From positions 124,001-188,000 of the forward strand of contig JAXMDT010000003.1 in assembly GCA_046348685.1 (NCBI GenBank): DNA of 64,000 bases. Reading direction: 5' to 3'. Below, in pieces: positions 44,238-53,626 of the stretch. A program made the translations under genes and the position numbers. A model generated the notes under the pieces. It was not told where the DNA came from. It saw only the letters and a list, made by a program, of their open reading frames with translations, and searched no databases. The stretch's first letter is position 1, and each line of letters starts with the position of its first letter. Source of the DNA: JAXMDT01 sp046348685. Its GTDB lineage: Bacteria; Pseudomonadota; Alphaproteobacteria; Rickettsiales; UBA998.

Positions 44238-44873
44238 ATGGTTAAGCATACTAAATCTGATCCTAAAGGACATGTGGAAGTTTCGTTCAATGATCACGAT
44301 AAAACCTTTTCGATGCGTATTTTTAGCTTTTCCCCGCTTGTGGAAGATGATCGTACAGGAACTTTTGAAATTACAGGAAGTGTGGAGGGCACTTCAGAAA
44401 CAATACAATTATTTGGAGAAAATATTTTTTCCCAACATATGGTGGCAGGAGCTCGAGAAGACTTTGGTGGCATTGAAGGCGGAAGTGCTTCTGCACATTT
44501 AAGAGCAGGGTTTTTATCAAAAGCATTTAGAATGCTATCAGCAATATTAAAGGAAAATAATCATGATAATACTGAGAGATGGGATGCTGTTGCCTATGCA
44601 TTTGAAAATGCACAAGCATCGGTGAGAACGCATGAGCATTTAAATAAGCTTACCAGTCCAACCGATAAAGTTTTTAAAGATAGAATCATCGAAAGAGCTT
44701 TAAGAAGTGGTCAACCATCCCGAGTTCCCTTGCAGTTGCCAAGTTTTATAAATGCTGTTCAAGATGATTTTGAAGCTGCCCTGGTAGAAACCTTAGAAAA
44801 AGTTGATCAAGGGCAAAGCGTAGAAGAGCTACGTAGGTCACGTTTTAAAAGCAAAGGTTCCTTTAGAGAATAA
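44238..44873 (+). CDS. Hypothetical protein, AT-rich
   Basis: A 211-residue soluble protein with no recognised domain. The N-terminal third is beta-rich (VEVSFNDHDKTFSMRIFSF) and the remainder mostly helical and charged. GGGGGAG precedes the ATG. The coding sequence looks clearly more AT-rich than housekeeping neighbours, suggesting more recent acquisition. It probably shares a transcript with the HD-like gene 14 bases upstream. Its stop abuts the convergent icd stop. Confidence 0.6.
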   Translation: MVKHTKSDPKGHVEVSFNDHDKTFSMRIFSFSPLVEDDRTGTFEITGSVEGTSETIQLFGENIFSQHMVAGAREDFGGIEGGSASAHLRAGFLSKAFRMLSAILKENNHDNTERWDAVAYAFENAQASVRTHEHLNKLTSPTDKVFKDRIIERALRSGQPSRVPLQLPSFINAVQDDFEAALVETLEKVDQGQSVEELRRSRFKSKGSFRE

Positions 44874-46352
44874 TTATTCGCCCTGGCTGAGTGTATAACC
44901 TGGCTTTCCATCAAAATCGAAAAGGTATTCCGCTTTCAGGACATCGAGGCCTTCTGCGGCAACGCGGGCGATCAGCTCACCCGGATAAGTGGCAGGAAGG
45001 GAATCGCCGGTCATTTTGAAGCGGCAGCGCAGATGGTCGGTATTGGTGATATCCATCTCCGCGTTAGGCCACACTTTAAGACCTTTACTTGAAATCATGG
45101 ATAGTTTTGCATCTTTGCCGGCGAGCGTGGCGAGCTTGTCGCCGAGCGGGGACACATGTGCTTCGTTCCATCCCATGTACAAATCAATACCAACCAGTTT
45201 CTTTTCTTTCACTTTGGCAGTCGACGGATGAGCTACGGCACGTGATTTACCCGATGTGCCTTTGGATTCGAATACTTCTTTACGAAGCTTGTAAGGATCT
45301 TCACCAAGACGCGCGACAACTGCTTCGGCAAATTCTTTCGTGCCGACTTTTTCTTTGCTTTCGGCGCTGAATATATCGCCCGTGTGAATGCCATCTTCGA
45401 TGGTCTTCAACCAGGCGTTACGAATGAGGGCAGCAGTATCGTTTTGACCAAGATGAACCAGCATCATAACGGCAGCATTGAGCAAGCCGGATGGATTCGC
45501 AATGTTCTGACCGGCAATATCCGGTGCCGAGCCATGAATCGCCTCGAACATGGCGAAATCATCGCCGATATTGGACGAACCCGCCAGGCCGACCGAGCCG
45601 GAAACTTCCGCCGCGATATCGGAAATGATATCACCGTAAAGGTTTTCGGTGACGATCACATCGAATTTTTCAGGGCGGTAGGCAATGCGCGCCGCGCCAA
45701 TATCAATAATGTAGTGATCTTTTTCGATTTCCGGATATTCCTCGCCAATCTCATTAAAAATCTGGTGAAACGCGCCGTCGGACATTTTCATGATATTGTC
45801 TTTGGACATGCAGGTGACTTTTTTGCGGCCATTCTGCAGCGCATATTCGAATGCATAGCGAATAATTTTTTCACAGCCGGTGCGAGTGATCAGCTTAATC
45901 GCATGAAACGCATCGGCGCTTTGACGATATTCAATACCGGAGTATAAATCTTCTTCGTTTTCGCGCACGATGACGAGATCCATCAGCGGGTGCAGGCCTT
46001 TTACATAGGGCTGGAAGCTCCTTACCGGGCGCACGTTAGCGTAAAGGCCAAGCGTTTTGCGCATCGTTACATTGAGGCTTTTATACCCGCCGCCTTGCGG
46101 TGTCGTGATAGGCGATTTCAAAAATACTTTCGTACGGCGAAGCGAATCCCAGGCGGAAGGCGGAATACCTGTGGAAACGCCTTTATCATAATAGGCTTTG
46201 CCGACTTCAATTGTCGAAATATTGATTCTGGCGCGTGCTTCTGCGAGGACATGCAGCGTCGCTTCCATGATTTCCGGGCCAATTCCATCTCCGTAGGCGA
46301 CGGTTATTTCTTTAGCAGCATTCTGGGGTTTGGCGGCAAGCGCTGATGACAT
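44874..46352 (-). CDS. icd: NADP-dependent isocitrate dehydrogenase
   Basis: A 492-residue enzyme of the TCA cycle converting isocitrate to 2-oxoglutarate. The core beta-decarboxylating dehydrogenase domain (about 15-335) has YGDGIGPEI, the substrate-binding ANVRPVRSF and RENEEDLYSGIEYR, the catalytic Lys in MSKDNIMK, and TENLYGDIISD with metal-binding aspartates. A C-terminal extension of about 150 residues is typical of the Thermus/Rickettsia type of IDH and absent from the E. coli type. GAGGAAAA precedes the ATG. Confidence 0.93.
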   Translation of the reverse strand: MSSALAAKPQNAAKEITVAYGDGIGPEIMEATLHVLAEARARINISTIEVGKAYYDKGVSTGIPPSAWDSLRRTKVFLKSPITTPQGGGYKSLNVTMRKTLGLYANVRPVRSFQPYVKGLHPLMDLVIVRENEEDLYSGIEYRQSADAFHAIKLITRTGCEKIIRYAFEYALQNGRKKVTCMSKDNIMKMSDGAFHQIFNEIGEEYPEIEKDHYIIDIGAARIAYRPEKFDVIVTENLYGDIISDIAAEVSGSVGLAGSSNIGDDFAMFEAIHGSAPDIAGQNIANPSGLLNAAVMMLVHLGQNDTAALIRNAWLKTIEDGIHTGDIFSAESKEKVGTKEFAEAVVARLGEDPYKLRKEVFESKGTSGKSRAVAHPSTAKVKEKKLVGIDLYMGWNEAHVSPLGDKLATLAGKDAKLSMISSKGLKVWPNAEMDITNTDHLRCRFKMTGDSLPATYPGELIARVAAEGLDVLKAEYLFDFDGKPGYTLSQGE

Positions 46353-46620
46353 GTGATTTTCCTCGATAAATGTGTGGATTCATCTTACGGACAATTGGTT
46401 AGTAAAAGGTTAGCAATTTTTTATTTATACAACCATGGCTGGTATGGGTTATCGATTGATATTACACTGAAAATTGAATTAGCAACTATTGTGCTCGATG
46501 ATTCTTATTCGCAATCGACCCACTGTAATCCTTCACAAAAATTCACCTTCTTTGTCATAAAAGCTTCACTGTTTTCCCTTGCTCCGCCTTGATAAGATCA
46601 AATCAGGAATGGAAAAGACT

Positions 46621-47772
46621 ATGGCAGATCAAAATTTGACCCCTCAGGAAATTCAGGCGCAGCTCGACTATCAGACGTCACCGACGTCCGGTGCATCCCC
46701 CGCGCAAAGCCCGTATAGTAACCGGGCATTCTGGGGCGCATATAAAAACCTTTCGCGCGGGTTGTGGGGGGGGATTCTGGTTGGCTCAACGCTCGGTCTT
46801 GTGATTGGTTCTGGTTTGGGGGCTATTGCATTAGCCGCCGGTATGGGATCTAGCATCGCGTTAGGCGTTGTTGCTGCCGCGACGGTAGGAACAATGGCTT
46901 ATTACGCTGAAAAATTTTCTCTTGCCGGCGCGACGGCAGGCGCTGTTTCTACCGCTATTGAGATTTATGAAGAACGCAAAGCGACTGAGGCACTTGAAAA
47001 AGGTGAGGCGCTGACAAAAGGGCAAAAAGAAACGCTGGAGCGTAAAGCGAAAAATGGCAACGGCGAATTAAAAAATGATTATACGCCAGAGAACAATCCG
47101 GCGGATGAGCGTTTCCGCCCGTACTATTGGAATGTAGGTCTTGCCGGTGCTGCGCTGGGAGCCATTGTGGGTGGAATCGCCAGTTCATTTGGACTTGGTG
47201 AGCATATGCTGGATAGCCTTGGCAGCTTGGGTGAAACGCTGGTGAGCCTGGGTCAGGGGCCTTTGACAACACTATTTGTTGGCGGCGGCGCACTGGCCGG
47301 CGCAACGTTCGGTATTAACCGTTATTATCTGCGTCAGCCGTTCTATTTCGCTAATGCTTTATTCGAAGGCGATCTTTCGCAGTTCAGCAAGCAGCGCGAG
47401 CACGAAAAACAACTGACGCGTGAATTCATCAAAAGCAAACGTATTGAGCCGGAGCTGGAAGAATTGGCGCCGTACAGTTATGTTCGTGATCATTCGCCCA
47501 TGCATACAGCCAATCTTTCTCAGGAGACGCAGCTTCAGGAAAATGCCAGCGCAAAACCTGGCACAAAAGTGAAAGAAGCTTCCTGGGGATTTGAATTAAG
47601 CACAACACCAGGTAAGCGCGGCGCAGAAGATGCAACGGTAACATACAATGCCGTAACCACTCAGCAGGGTAAGGAACTTTTCAAAGAAAAATTCCACGGT
47701 TCCTGGGAGGATTTCCAGAAAAAAATGAAGGAACAGTTAGAGACGGCTGCAAATCAAAGTCGCCAGGCATGA
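46621..47772 (+). CDS. Hypothetical glycine-rich membrane protein
   Basis: A 383-residue protein, not recognised. Two hydrophobic, glycine/alanine-rich hairpins (about 45-105 and 170-235, with repeated GxxxG spacing) flank a charged segment of Lys/Glu; the C-terminal 140 residues are soluble and charged. Such hairpins suggest inner-membrane insertion and helix packing. The ATG at 46621 is preferred over one four codons upstream, because GGAAAAG is well spaced from it. It is followed after 9 bases by a smaller protein of similar character, so the two probably form an operon. Confidence 0.7.
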   Translation: MADQNLTPQEIQAQLDYQTSPTSGASPAQSPYSNRAFWGAYKNLSRGLWGGILVGSTLGLVIGSGLGAIALAAGMGSSIALGVVAAATVGTMAYYAEKFSLAGATAGAVSTAIEIYEERKATEALEKGEALTKGQKETLERKAKNGNGELKNDYTPENNPADERFRPYYWNVGLAGAALGAIVGGIASSFGLGEHMLDSLGSLGETLVSLGQGPLTTLFVGGGALAGATFGINRYYLRQPFYFANALFEGDLSQFSKQREHEKQLTREFIKSKRIEPELEELAPYSYVRDHSPMHTANLSQETQLQENASAKPGTKVKEASWGFELSTTPGKRGAEDATVTYNAVTTQQGKELFKEKFHGSWEDFQKKMKEQLETAANQSRQA

Positions 47773-47781
47773 TGGTTTTGC

Positions 47782-48258
47782 ATGGCACGAGCCTCCATTT
47801 GGCATCGCACTAAGAATGCAATTTACTGGGGCGCCGGAACAGGTTCCGCTTTAGGTCTTCTCGCAGGAATAGCTTATTCACTTTTTGTTTTACCCGGGAT
47901 GGGGCCGGTGGGCTTGGCCGGTGTAATCGTACCGCCCATATTTGGTTATTTTGCAGGAGCGACCGCCGGAGCCGGTATTGCTGCCGGCGCAACACTGCTT
48001 TCCGGAGCAGTCGGCACGATCGCTCATCCATTTACCACCAGGAACAACAATGTTTCCTATACCGTTAATGCGCCTTCGGTTCAGGCAAAATATCAAACAG
48101 AGTTAAAGCATGAGCTTGCACGCCAGCGAAAAGTTATGCGCGCCGAAATGATGGAAGAGATTGCCGAAAATTATGAACCGAAAAGCAAAGTGAACCACCT
48201 CGAGCGTTTGCTTGCGCAGCGCGAACGTGAACGGGAAAGTAACAAGCTACGTCAATAA
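47782..48258 (+). CDS. Hypothetical glycine-rich membrane protein, small
   Basis: A 158-residue protein, not recognised. Residues about 14-85 hold two or three Gly/Ala-rich hydrophobic segments with GxxxG motifs (GAGTGSALGLLAG, GYFAGATAGAGIAAGA), like those of the preceding gene. The C-terminal 60 residues are a highly charged Glu/Arg/Lys helix, likely a coiled coil. It shares an operon with the preceding gene. Confidence 0.68.
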   Translation: MARASIWHRTKNAIYWGAGTGSALGLLAGIAYSLFVLPGMGPVGLAGVIVPPIFGYFAGATAGAGIAAGATLLSGAVGTIAHPFTTRNNNVSYTVNAPSVQAKYQTELKHELARQRKVMRAEMMEEIAENYEPKSKVNHLERLLAQRERERESNKLRQ

Positions 48259-48437
48259 TCGTTCCGCTTTGCACTGCAATATTTAAGGGTTTTTCCACAG
48301 AAAAAAAAATAAAACGCGCTAATTCCCGCATGTTTGCTGCCAAAAATCCATTTACAAAGGAAAAAAAGCGTGCTTTGCTCCCGTTTGCCTATTGTTCGTA
48401 GGCAAGGTTTCCAACCTCTGCTTGAAGGAGAAAAGCA

Positions 48438-48734
48438 ATGAACAAGAACGAACTGATTGCCGAAGTTTCCAAAAAGGCGGATGTCACCAAAGCGAAAGCT
48501 GCAGAAGCAATTGATGCATTCATCGACTGCATCAGCAAGTCGCTGTCTAAAGGTGACGAAGTCCGTCTCGTTGGTTTCGGAACTTTCCTGGTTGCTCACC
48601 GCAAAGCTACTGAAGGCCGCAACCCGCGTACTGGTGCAGTGATCAAGATCGCTGCTTCCAACCAGCCAAAATTCAAAGCTGGTAAAGCGCTGAAAGATGC
48701 CGTCAACAAAACGGCTAAGCGTAAGGCTGCTTAA
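48438..48734 (+). CDS. DNA-binding protein HU
   Basis: A 98-residue nucleoid protein that bends and compacts DNA. MNKNELIAEVSKKADVTKAKAAEAIDAF-type dimerisation helices, VRLVGFGTF and the DNA-binding arm RNPRTG match HU-beta/HupB. It has an extra basic C-terminal KTAKRKAA. GAAGGAGAA precedes the ATG, and a strong hairpin follows the stop. Confidence 0.96.
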   Translation: MNKNELIAEVSKKADVTKAKAAEAIDAFIDCISKSLSKGDEVRLVGFGTFLVAHRKATEGRNPRTGAVIKIAASNQPKFKAGKALKDAVNKTAKRKAA

Positions 48735-48758
48735 TTACTTATTCACGTAATTGAGTTG

Positions 48759-48800
48759 ACAGCGCAGCGTAGCTTTGCTACCTGCGCTGTTCTGCTTTTA
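48759..48800 (+). terminator. Rho-independent terminator after HU
   Basis: ACAGCGCAG pairs with CTGCGCTGT, and inside it GTAGC pairs with GCTAC around a TTT loop, giving a long stem 24 bases after the HU stop. A short T-rich stretch (TCTGCTTTTA) follows. Confidence 0.82.
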
Positions 48801-48815
48801 TATACTGCGAAAGCA

Positions 48816-48891
48816 GGGCGATTAGCTCAGTTGGTAGAGCATCTCGTTTACACCGAGAGGGTCGGCGGTTCGAGCCCGTCATCGCCCACCA
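48816..48891 (+). tRNA. tRNA-Val (anticodon TAC)
   Basis: A 76-base cloverleaf with acceptor GGGCGAT/ATCGCCC, D arm GCTCAGTTGGTAGAGC, anticodon stem CTCGT/ACGAG-type with TAC in the loop, T arm GGTTCGAGCC and encoded CCA. A gene for tRNA-Val after HU is a common alphaproteobacterial arrangement. Confidence 0.96.
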
Positions 48892-48963
48892 GCCTTAAGG
48901 CTGGCTTTATATTTTTAGTATCCCAGAATTTTATTTTTATAAAGCCCGTGACATTCTCAGGGC

Positions 48964-49260
48964 ATGCTTGAAAATACACATACACAAACGAAACGTATTT
49001 GGTTGATTATAGGTATCATTGCATTGCCGATCATTGGCTACTTGGTTATGCGCATGCTACCACAATCATTCGAAACAGATGGCGATGATACAACATGGCA
49101 TGTCATAGCTTATTTGATGCTGATTGTTGTAGCACTTGGCGTGCCTTTCCTGATGTTAAAAAGCATATTCAAAAGCGCTCATCTTAATGATCGTAGGGAG
49201 CCAGAGGTTGAGCTTAAAGATATTCCCAAAGACAAAGAGCAAATCGCGCGTAAGTCATAG
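48964..49260 (+). CDS. Hypothetical small membrane protein
   Basis: A 98-residue protein with two hydrophobic segments (about 12-30 and 43-66) and a charged C-terminal tail ending KDKEQIARKS. No domain is recognised. It stands between tRNA-Val and the oppositely oriented tRNA-Asp. AGGG lies very close to the ATG. Confidence 0.6.
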   Translation: MLENTHTQTKRIWLIIGIIALPIIGYLVMRMLPQSFETDGDDTTWHVIAYLMLIVVALGVPFLMLKSIFKSAHLNDRREPEVELKDIPKDKEQIARKS

Positions 49261-49321
49261 ACTTACATCAATGAAGCATTAGCTATTATAAATGCAATAT
49301 CCGGAATAAATACCGAGAAAG

Positions 49322-49398
49322 TGGCGGGAGTGACGGGACTCGAACCCGCGGCCTCCTGCGTGACAGGCAGGCGCTCTAACCAACTGAGCTACACCCCC
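49322..49398 (-). tRNA. tRNA-Asp (anticodon GTC)
   Basis: On the - strand a 77-base cloverleaf: acceptor GGGGGTG/CACTCCC with one G-T pair, discriminator G as expected for Asp, anticodon GTC in CCTGTCACG, T arm GGGTTCGAGTCCC, and encoded CCA. Confidence 0.96.
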
Positions 49399-49557
49399 GA
49401 ATAAGGGAAGCGGTTACGTAGCAGGTTAGGGGTGCAATGGCAATACCTAAGTCCGTATGAGCAACCGTCTATCCAGAATTACCCTGAAAATCTTAAAGTT
49501 TCCTTTCGTTGCAACAGGAAAATAAGTAGTCTATATCCCTTGTTTTGGGAAGAATGT

Positions 49558-50469
49558 ATGAAAAACAAGGAAATTAAAGGCCTTTATACTGCACTCGTCA
49601 CACCATTTAAAAATGGCAAAGTAGACGAAAGCGCCTATGCGGATTTTGTTGAATGGCAGATTTCTGAAGGAGTTCACGGGCTTGTGCCGTGTGGTACTAC
49701 AGGTGAATCCCCTACGTTATCGCCAGAAGAGCATAACCGGGTGATCGAGCTCTGCATTGAAGTTGCTAAGGGACGGGTTGCAGTAATGGCGGGCACGGGT
49801 TCCAATTCGACCGAGGAGGCTATCGATTTTACCCGTCATGCTGAACAAGCCGGAGCGGATTCGGCCCTTCTTGTCGTTCCTTACTATAATAAGCCGACTC
49901 CTGAGGGACTGTACCAGCATTTTAAAGCCATTCATGATGCGACGAGCTTACCCTTGGTGCTGTATAATATACCGGGGCGATCTGTAGTGAACATGAGCGA
50001 TGATCTTATCGCGCGCATCGCCGAATTGCCGAGGGTGGCAGGTGTGAAAGACGCAACCGGTGACCTGGCGCGCGTGAGTACGCTGCGTGCGAAGGTAGGA
50101 AATAAGCTGGCATTGCTTTCCGGTGAGGACATGACGGCGGTTGGTTTCAACGCAATGGGTGGGGTAGGATGTATCTCGGTTGCCTCTAACGTAGCACCAA
50201 AGCTTTGCGCCGATGTGCAGAACGCCAGTTTATCAGGTGATTTCAAAAAGGCGCTACAACTCCATGAAAAGCTGATGCCGTTGCATAATGTGATGTTCAT
50301 CGAGACCAACCCGATGCCGGTGAAATACGCTGTTTCCCGTATGGGATATTGCAGTGAGGAAATACGCTTGCCATTGGTTATGCCTACGGATGCAACAAAA
50401 AAGGCGGTGGACGCGGCGCTTGCAAAAATGGGCTTGCTTTCCCAAGTGAAGCAGTATGAGTCCGCGTAG
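49558..50469 (+). CDS. dapA: 4-hydroxy-tetrahydrodipicolinate synthase
   Basis: A 303-residue TIM-barrel aldolase that condenses pyruvate with aspartate semialdehyde in the lysine and meso-diaminopimelate pathway. GTTGESPTL binds pyruvate, PYYNKP carries the catalytic Tyr, and GVKDATGD the Schiff-base Lys. The ATG at 49558 is preceded by GGGAAG and gives a standard length; the frame is open upstream. Its 3' end overlaps smpB by 14 bases. Confidence 0.96.
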   Translation: MKNKEIKGLYTALVTPFKNGKVDESAYADFVEWQISEGVHGLVPCGTTGESPTLSPEEHNRVIELCIEVAKGRVAVMAGTGSNSTEEAIDFTRHAEQAGADSALLVVPYYNKPTPEGLYQHFKAIHDATSLPLVLYNIPGRSVVNMSDDLIARIAELPRVAGVKDATGDLARVSTLRAKVGNKLALLSGEDMTAVGFNAMGGVGCISVASNVAPKLCADVQNASLSGDFKKALQLHEKLMPLHNVMFIETNPMPVKYAVSRMGYCSEEIRLPLVMPTDATKKAVDAALAKMGLLSQVKQYESA

Positions 50470-50926
50470 CCAGAAAGCATTCAGCATTCAGAATAAGAAA
50501 GCCCGATTCAATTACTTCATCGAAGAAGAATTTGAAGCCGGAATCGTATTGACTGGCACTGAAGTCAAATCCGTTCGTAACGGTAAAGTGAACATCGAAG
50601 AATCTTATGCTGCTGAGCAGGGCGGAGAAATCTGGCTGATCAATGCTACGATTCAGGAATTCGAAGGCGGCAACCGTCTGAACCATGAGCCGCGCCGCCA
50701 CCGCAAACTGCTTTTAAAGAAAAAAGAAATCAACAAATTGATCGGTGCTTTGCGTATCAAAGGCAAGACGCTCGTGCCGACTGCACTTTATATCAATGCC
50801 AAAGGACTGGTGAAAGTGAAGATCGGTCTTGGAGTTGGTAAAAAAGAATACGACAAACGCCAGACGATTAAAGAACGCGATTGGCAGCGGCAGAAATCCG
50901 CTGCCATGAAAAAACGGCCTATCTAG
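50456..50926 (+). CDS. smpB: SsrA-binding protein SmpB
   Basis: A 156-residue protein that delivers tmRNA to stalled ribosomes. NKKARFNYFIEE, GTEVKSVR, HEPRRHRKLLLKK and the basic tail with WQRQKSAAMKK match SmpB. It overlaps dapA by 14 bases, and the dapA-smpB order is frequent in alphaproteobacteria. The tmRNA gene itself is not seen in the window. Confidence 0.97.
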   Translation: MSPRSQKAFSIQNKKARFNYFIEEEFEAGIVLTGTEVKSVRNGKVNIEESYAAEQGGEIWLINATIQEFEGGNRLNHEPRRHRKLLLKKKEINKLIGALRIKGKTLVPTALYINAKGLVKVKIGLGVGKKEYDKRQTIKERDWQRQKSAAMKKRPI

Positions 50927-52371
50927 CCTTTCCAGAAGCGGGGCACAAAAAGGATCATCACGGTAAAGAGTTCTAGACGTCCAAGGAACATCGCCAAGGT
51001 GACCACCCATTTCGCGCCTGGCGTAAGTCCTGAAAAATTACCTGCAGGTCCAATTTCTGGGCTTAGTCCTACGCCAACGCCCGCCATGCCTTGGGCAACC
51101 GCGCTCATGCTGGTGAGAAACTCCATCCCGAATAATGAACCGAGAGCCGCTAACGTCACGAGTGTGAAGAGATAGACGATAATAAAAATCAAAACTGAGG
51201 ATTCCACGCTTTCCGGCACTGGCTTATTGCCAAAGCGAACTACAAAAATGCCATGCGGTTTTAAAATGCGCATGAATTGCGCCTTCAGTGAGCCAAAAAA
51301 GATCATGAAGCGGTAAGCTTTAATACCGCCTGAGGTTGAGCCTGTGCATCCGCCTAACGTCAAATAAATGAAAAATAGCGTTGTTGTGAACGACCCCCAA
51401 GTTGAAAAGTCGGTAGAGGTAAAGCCCGTAGCAGTGATAAGCGACACCACATTGAATGTCGTATAGCGTACGGCAGTCATCATCGGCATATTGTGTACGT
51501 ACATCAGATATAGAGTAGGAATTGTTATCGCCATGAAAACCATACGCAGAAAGAACTGCACTTGCGGATCCTTGAAAAAGGCATGCGTTTCGCCGCGGAA
51601 GGTACGGTAATAAAGAATGATAGGGAGTGCGGCGGACAGCATGGAAACGGTGCCGACAAACTCGATCAACGCGGAGTTGTAATAACCTACAGATTTATCA
51701 TGTGTTGAAAAACCTCCTGTCGCAATGGCTGCGAGCGCATGGCAAATAGCATCGAAACCGTTCATCCCCGCCAGCCAGAAACAGAAGGCTGATGTTGCAG
51801 TTAATGACAGGATTACAACGGAAATAACGCCTGCGGTTTGCGCTGTGCGCGGAAAGGCTTTCTCACCCTGATCGGAGGATTCCGTTTTGAAGAGTTGCAT
51901 TCCTCCGACGCGCATCATCGGAAGCACCGCAAGTGTGAACACAACGATACCAATGCCGCCAATGCCATTGCTGAGCGCTCGCCATAGCAAAATACCGGGT
52001 GGGGTAGTGTCCAGGCCATTAATCACAGTGGCGCCTGTAGTAGTAAGCCCAGAAGTGATCTCAAAGACCGCATCGGTAAAGCTGAGATGCAGGCCGGAAA
52101 ATAAGAACGGGAGACAACCAAAAATAATCGCTGCCACGTAGGACATGGTAGTGAACAAAAACGCCTGCCGGATGCTCATGGTCATTTCAACGCCGCGATG
52201 AGTAAAATAAAGTGACATGCCGACGAATCCCGTCACCATCGAAGAAATTGCAAAAACGCGCCAATCGTCGTGCCCATGGTAGAGATCGACAAGCATTGGC
52301 AGGAGCATGATGCCGGCATAAATGGTCAGAATAATACCGAGCACGTAGAAAATTGGCTGCAGGAGTTTCAT
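50923..52371 (-). CDS. trkH: Trk-type potassium uptake membrane subunit TrkH
   Basis: A 482-residue protein with about 10-12 membrane segments and the four pore-loop repeats of the Trk/Ktr/HKT family: TTGATV near residue 115, ATGGFSTHD, ATGFTSTDF and GVGVGLSPE near the C-terminus, each with the selectivity-filter glycine. GGCTGSTSGGIKAYR before the last pair is also typical. It takes up potassium together with a cytoplasmic TrkA, not seen here. Its start overlaps the ubiH-type stop by one base and its end overlaps smpB by 4 bases. Confidence 0.94.
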   Translation of the reverse strand: MKLLQPIFYVLGIILTIYAGIMLLPMLVDLYHGHDDWRVFAISSMVTGFVGMSLYFTHRGVEMTMSIRQAFLFTTMSYVAAIIFGCLPFLFSGLHLSFTDAVFEITSGLTTTGATVINGLDTTPPGILLWRALSNGIGGIGIVVFTLAVLPMMRVGGMQLFKTESSDQGEKAFPRTAQTAGVISVVILSLTATSAFCFWLAGMNGFDAICHALAAIATGGFSTHDKSVGYYNSALIEFVGTVSMLSAALPIILYYRTFRGETHAFFKDPQVQFFLRMVFMAITIPTLYLMYVHNMPMMTAVRYTTFNVVSLITATGFTSTDFSTWGSFTTTLFFIYLTLGGCTGSTSGGIKAYRFMIFFGSLKAQFMRILKPHGIFVVRFGNKPVPESVESSVLIFIIVYLFTLVTLAALGSLFGMEFLTSMSAVAQGMAGVGVGLSPEIGPAGNFSGLTPGAKWVVTLAMFLGRLELFTVMILFVPRFWKG

Positions 52372-53603
52372 CAGGCAGCTTTCGATTCCGGTTGCAGCAT
52401 ACGCGGTAAGTCACCCTGCATTCCCATCGCGGTTTGCATGAACATTTGCTTAAGCGGAGAAAAACGCTGGAATGTGCTTAGACCGAGGCGGCGTACAAGC
52501 CGTGTCAAAGGGCGATTCGTCGAGAACAAGCGGTTCAGCCCATCCGTCACTGCTGCCATGCTCCACGCATCAAACTTCCTCCATTGCTGATAATGCTCCA
52601 AGGCTGTCAGGCTGCCGAGGTCCAGCCCGAGTTTTTTCTGATTAGCAATAATATCAGTCATGACCGCAACATCGCGATAGCCTAGATTGACGCCCTGGCC
52701 GGCAATAGGATGAATGCCATGCGCAGAGTCGCCAATTAAAGCGGCGCGTTCAACGTAATACTTATCTGCTTGAATGAGGGCGAGGGGATAAGCGTGCCTT
52801 TTACCCTGTATAATGCATGAACCAAGATAACCTTTTAAACGCGCCTCTAACTCTTCGATAAACGCTTCCTCAGGCAGTTGCATGATATGTTTTGCCATTG
52901 CATGCGGTTCTGTCCAGACAACCGCAGTGCGGTCTTCAGTCATTGGCAGCAAGGCAAGGGGGCCTGCAGGTAGGAATTGCTCAACGGCAATGCCGTGATG
53001 CGGTTGGCTATGCTTGACAGTCGCAACTATGGCGGTTTGTCCATATTCCGTGATGCGATGCCCTACAGCAAGCATCTCTCGCGTTTGTGAGAATTTTCCA
53101 TCCGCGGCCAACAACAGGGAAGAGCGAATCGTGCGGCCATCTTTTAGCGTACTGATCCGATGGTTATCCGCCGCCGTTGTTGATTCAAGTTCCGTCTGCG
53201 GCAGATACGTAATATTTGAATTATTCATAACCGCGCGTAATAAAGTCTGACGCAGAAAAACATTAGGAAGCATATAGCCGAACGGTTCGCTGCCGACCTC
53301 TGTATGCGAAAAGTGTACAAGTGCGGGCGAATCCTCATCCACCACGCGGATATCATTCATGGGGCCAGCATGCGGGAGCAATGTTTCCCATATTCCAATA
53401 TGTTTCATTACCTGCACGGATGCATGTGAAATAGCGCTGACGCGGCCATCATATTCCAGGGCAAGCACGTTTTCCGGCGTATCACGTTCGACGATTACCG
53501 AGCGTATGCCCTCTTTAGACAAAGCGAGCGCTTGCGCCGCTCCAACCAGTCCCGCGCCGATAATCAGAATGTCCGCCTCAATGTCTCTCATGGCGGGAAT
53601 CAT
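52371..53603 (-). CDS. UbiH/UbiF/COQ6-family FAD-dependent hydroxylase
   Basis: A 410-residue flavoprotein monooxygenase of ubiquinone biosynthesis. ADILIIGAGLVGAAQALAL is the N-terminal FAD-binding fold, and LIGDSAHGIHPIAGQGVNLGYRD is the second FAD motif plus the family signature. Which ring position it hydroxylates cannot be decided from the motifs. GAGA lies before the ATG at 53603; an ATG four codons later is possible. It is coupled to trkH by a one-base overlap. Confidence 0.9.
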   Translation of the reverse strand: MIPAMRDIEADILIIGAGLVGAAQALALSKEGIRSVIVERDTPENVLALEYDGRVSAISHASVQVMKHIGIWETLLPHAGPMNDIRVVDEDSPALVHFSHTEVGSEPFGYMLPNVFLRQTLLRAVMNNSNITYLPQTELESTTAADNHRISTLKDGRTIRSSLLLAADGKFSQTREMLAVGHRITEYGQTAIVATVKHSQPHHGIAVEQFLPAGPLALLPMTEDRTAVVWTEPHAMAKHIMQLPEEAFIEELEARLKGYLGSCIIQGKRHAYPLALIQADKYYVERAALIGDSAHGIHPIAGQGVNLGYRDVAVMTDIIANQKKLGLDLGSLTALEHYQQWRKFDAWSMAAVTDGLNRLFSTNRPLTRLVRRLGLSTFQRFSPLKQMFMQTAMGMQGDLPRMLQPESKAA

Positions 53604-53626
53604 AGTCTCTTTCTAGGTATTGTAAA

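Noticed and set aside
45384..45947. Open frame of 187 codons on the + strand opposite icd
   Set aside because: icd is well conserved along its full length and the antisense frame has no domain or start signal.
48889..48904. Palindrome CCAGCCTTAAGGCTGG at the end of tRNA-Val
   Set aside because: It overlaps the CCA end and has no good T run, so its role as a terminator is uncertain and it was not listed.
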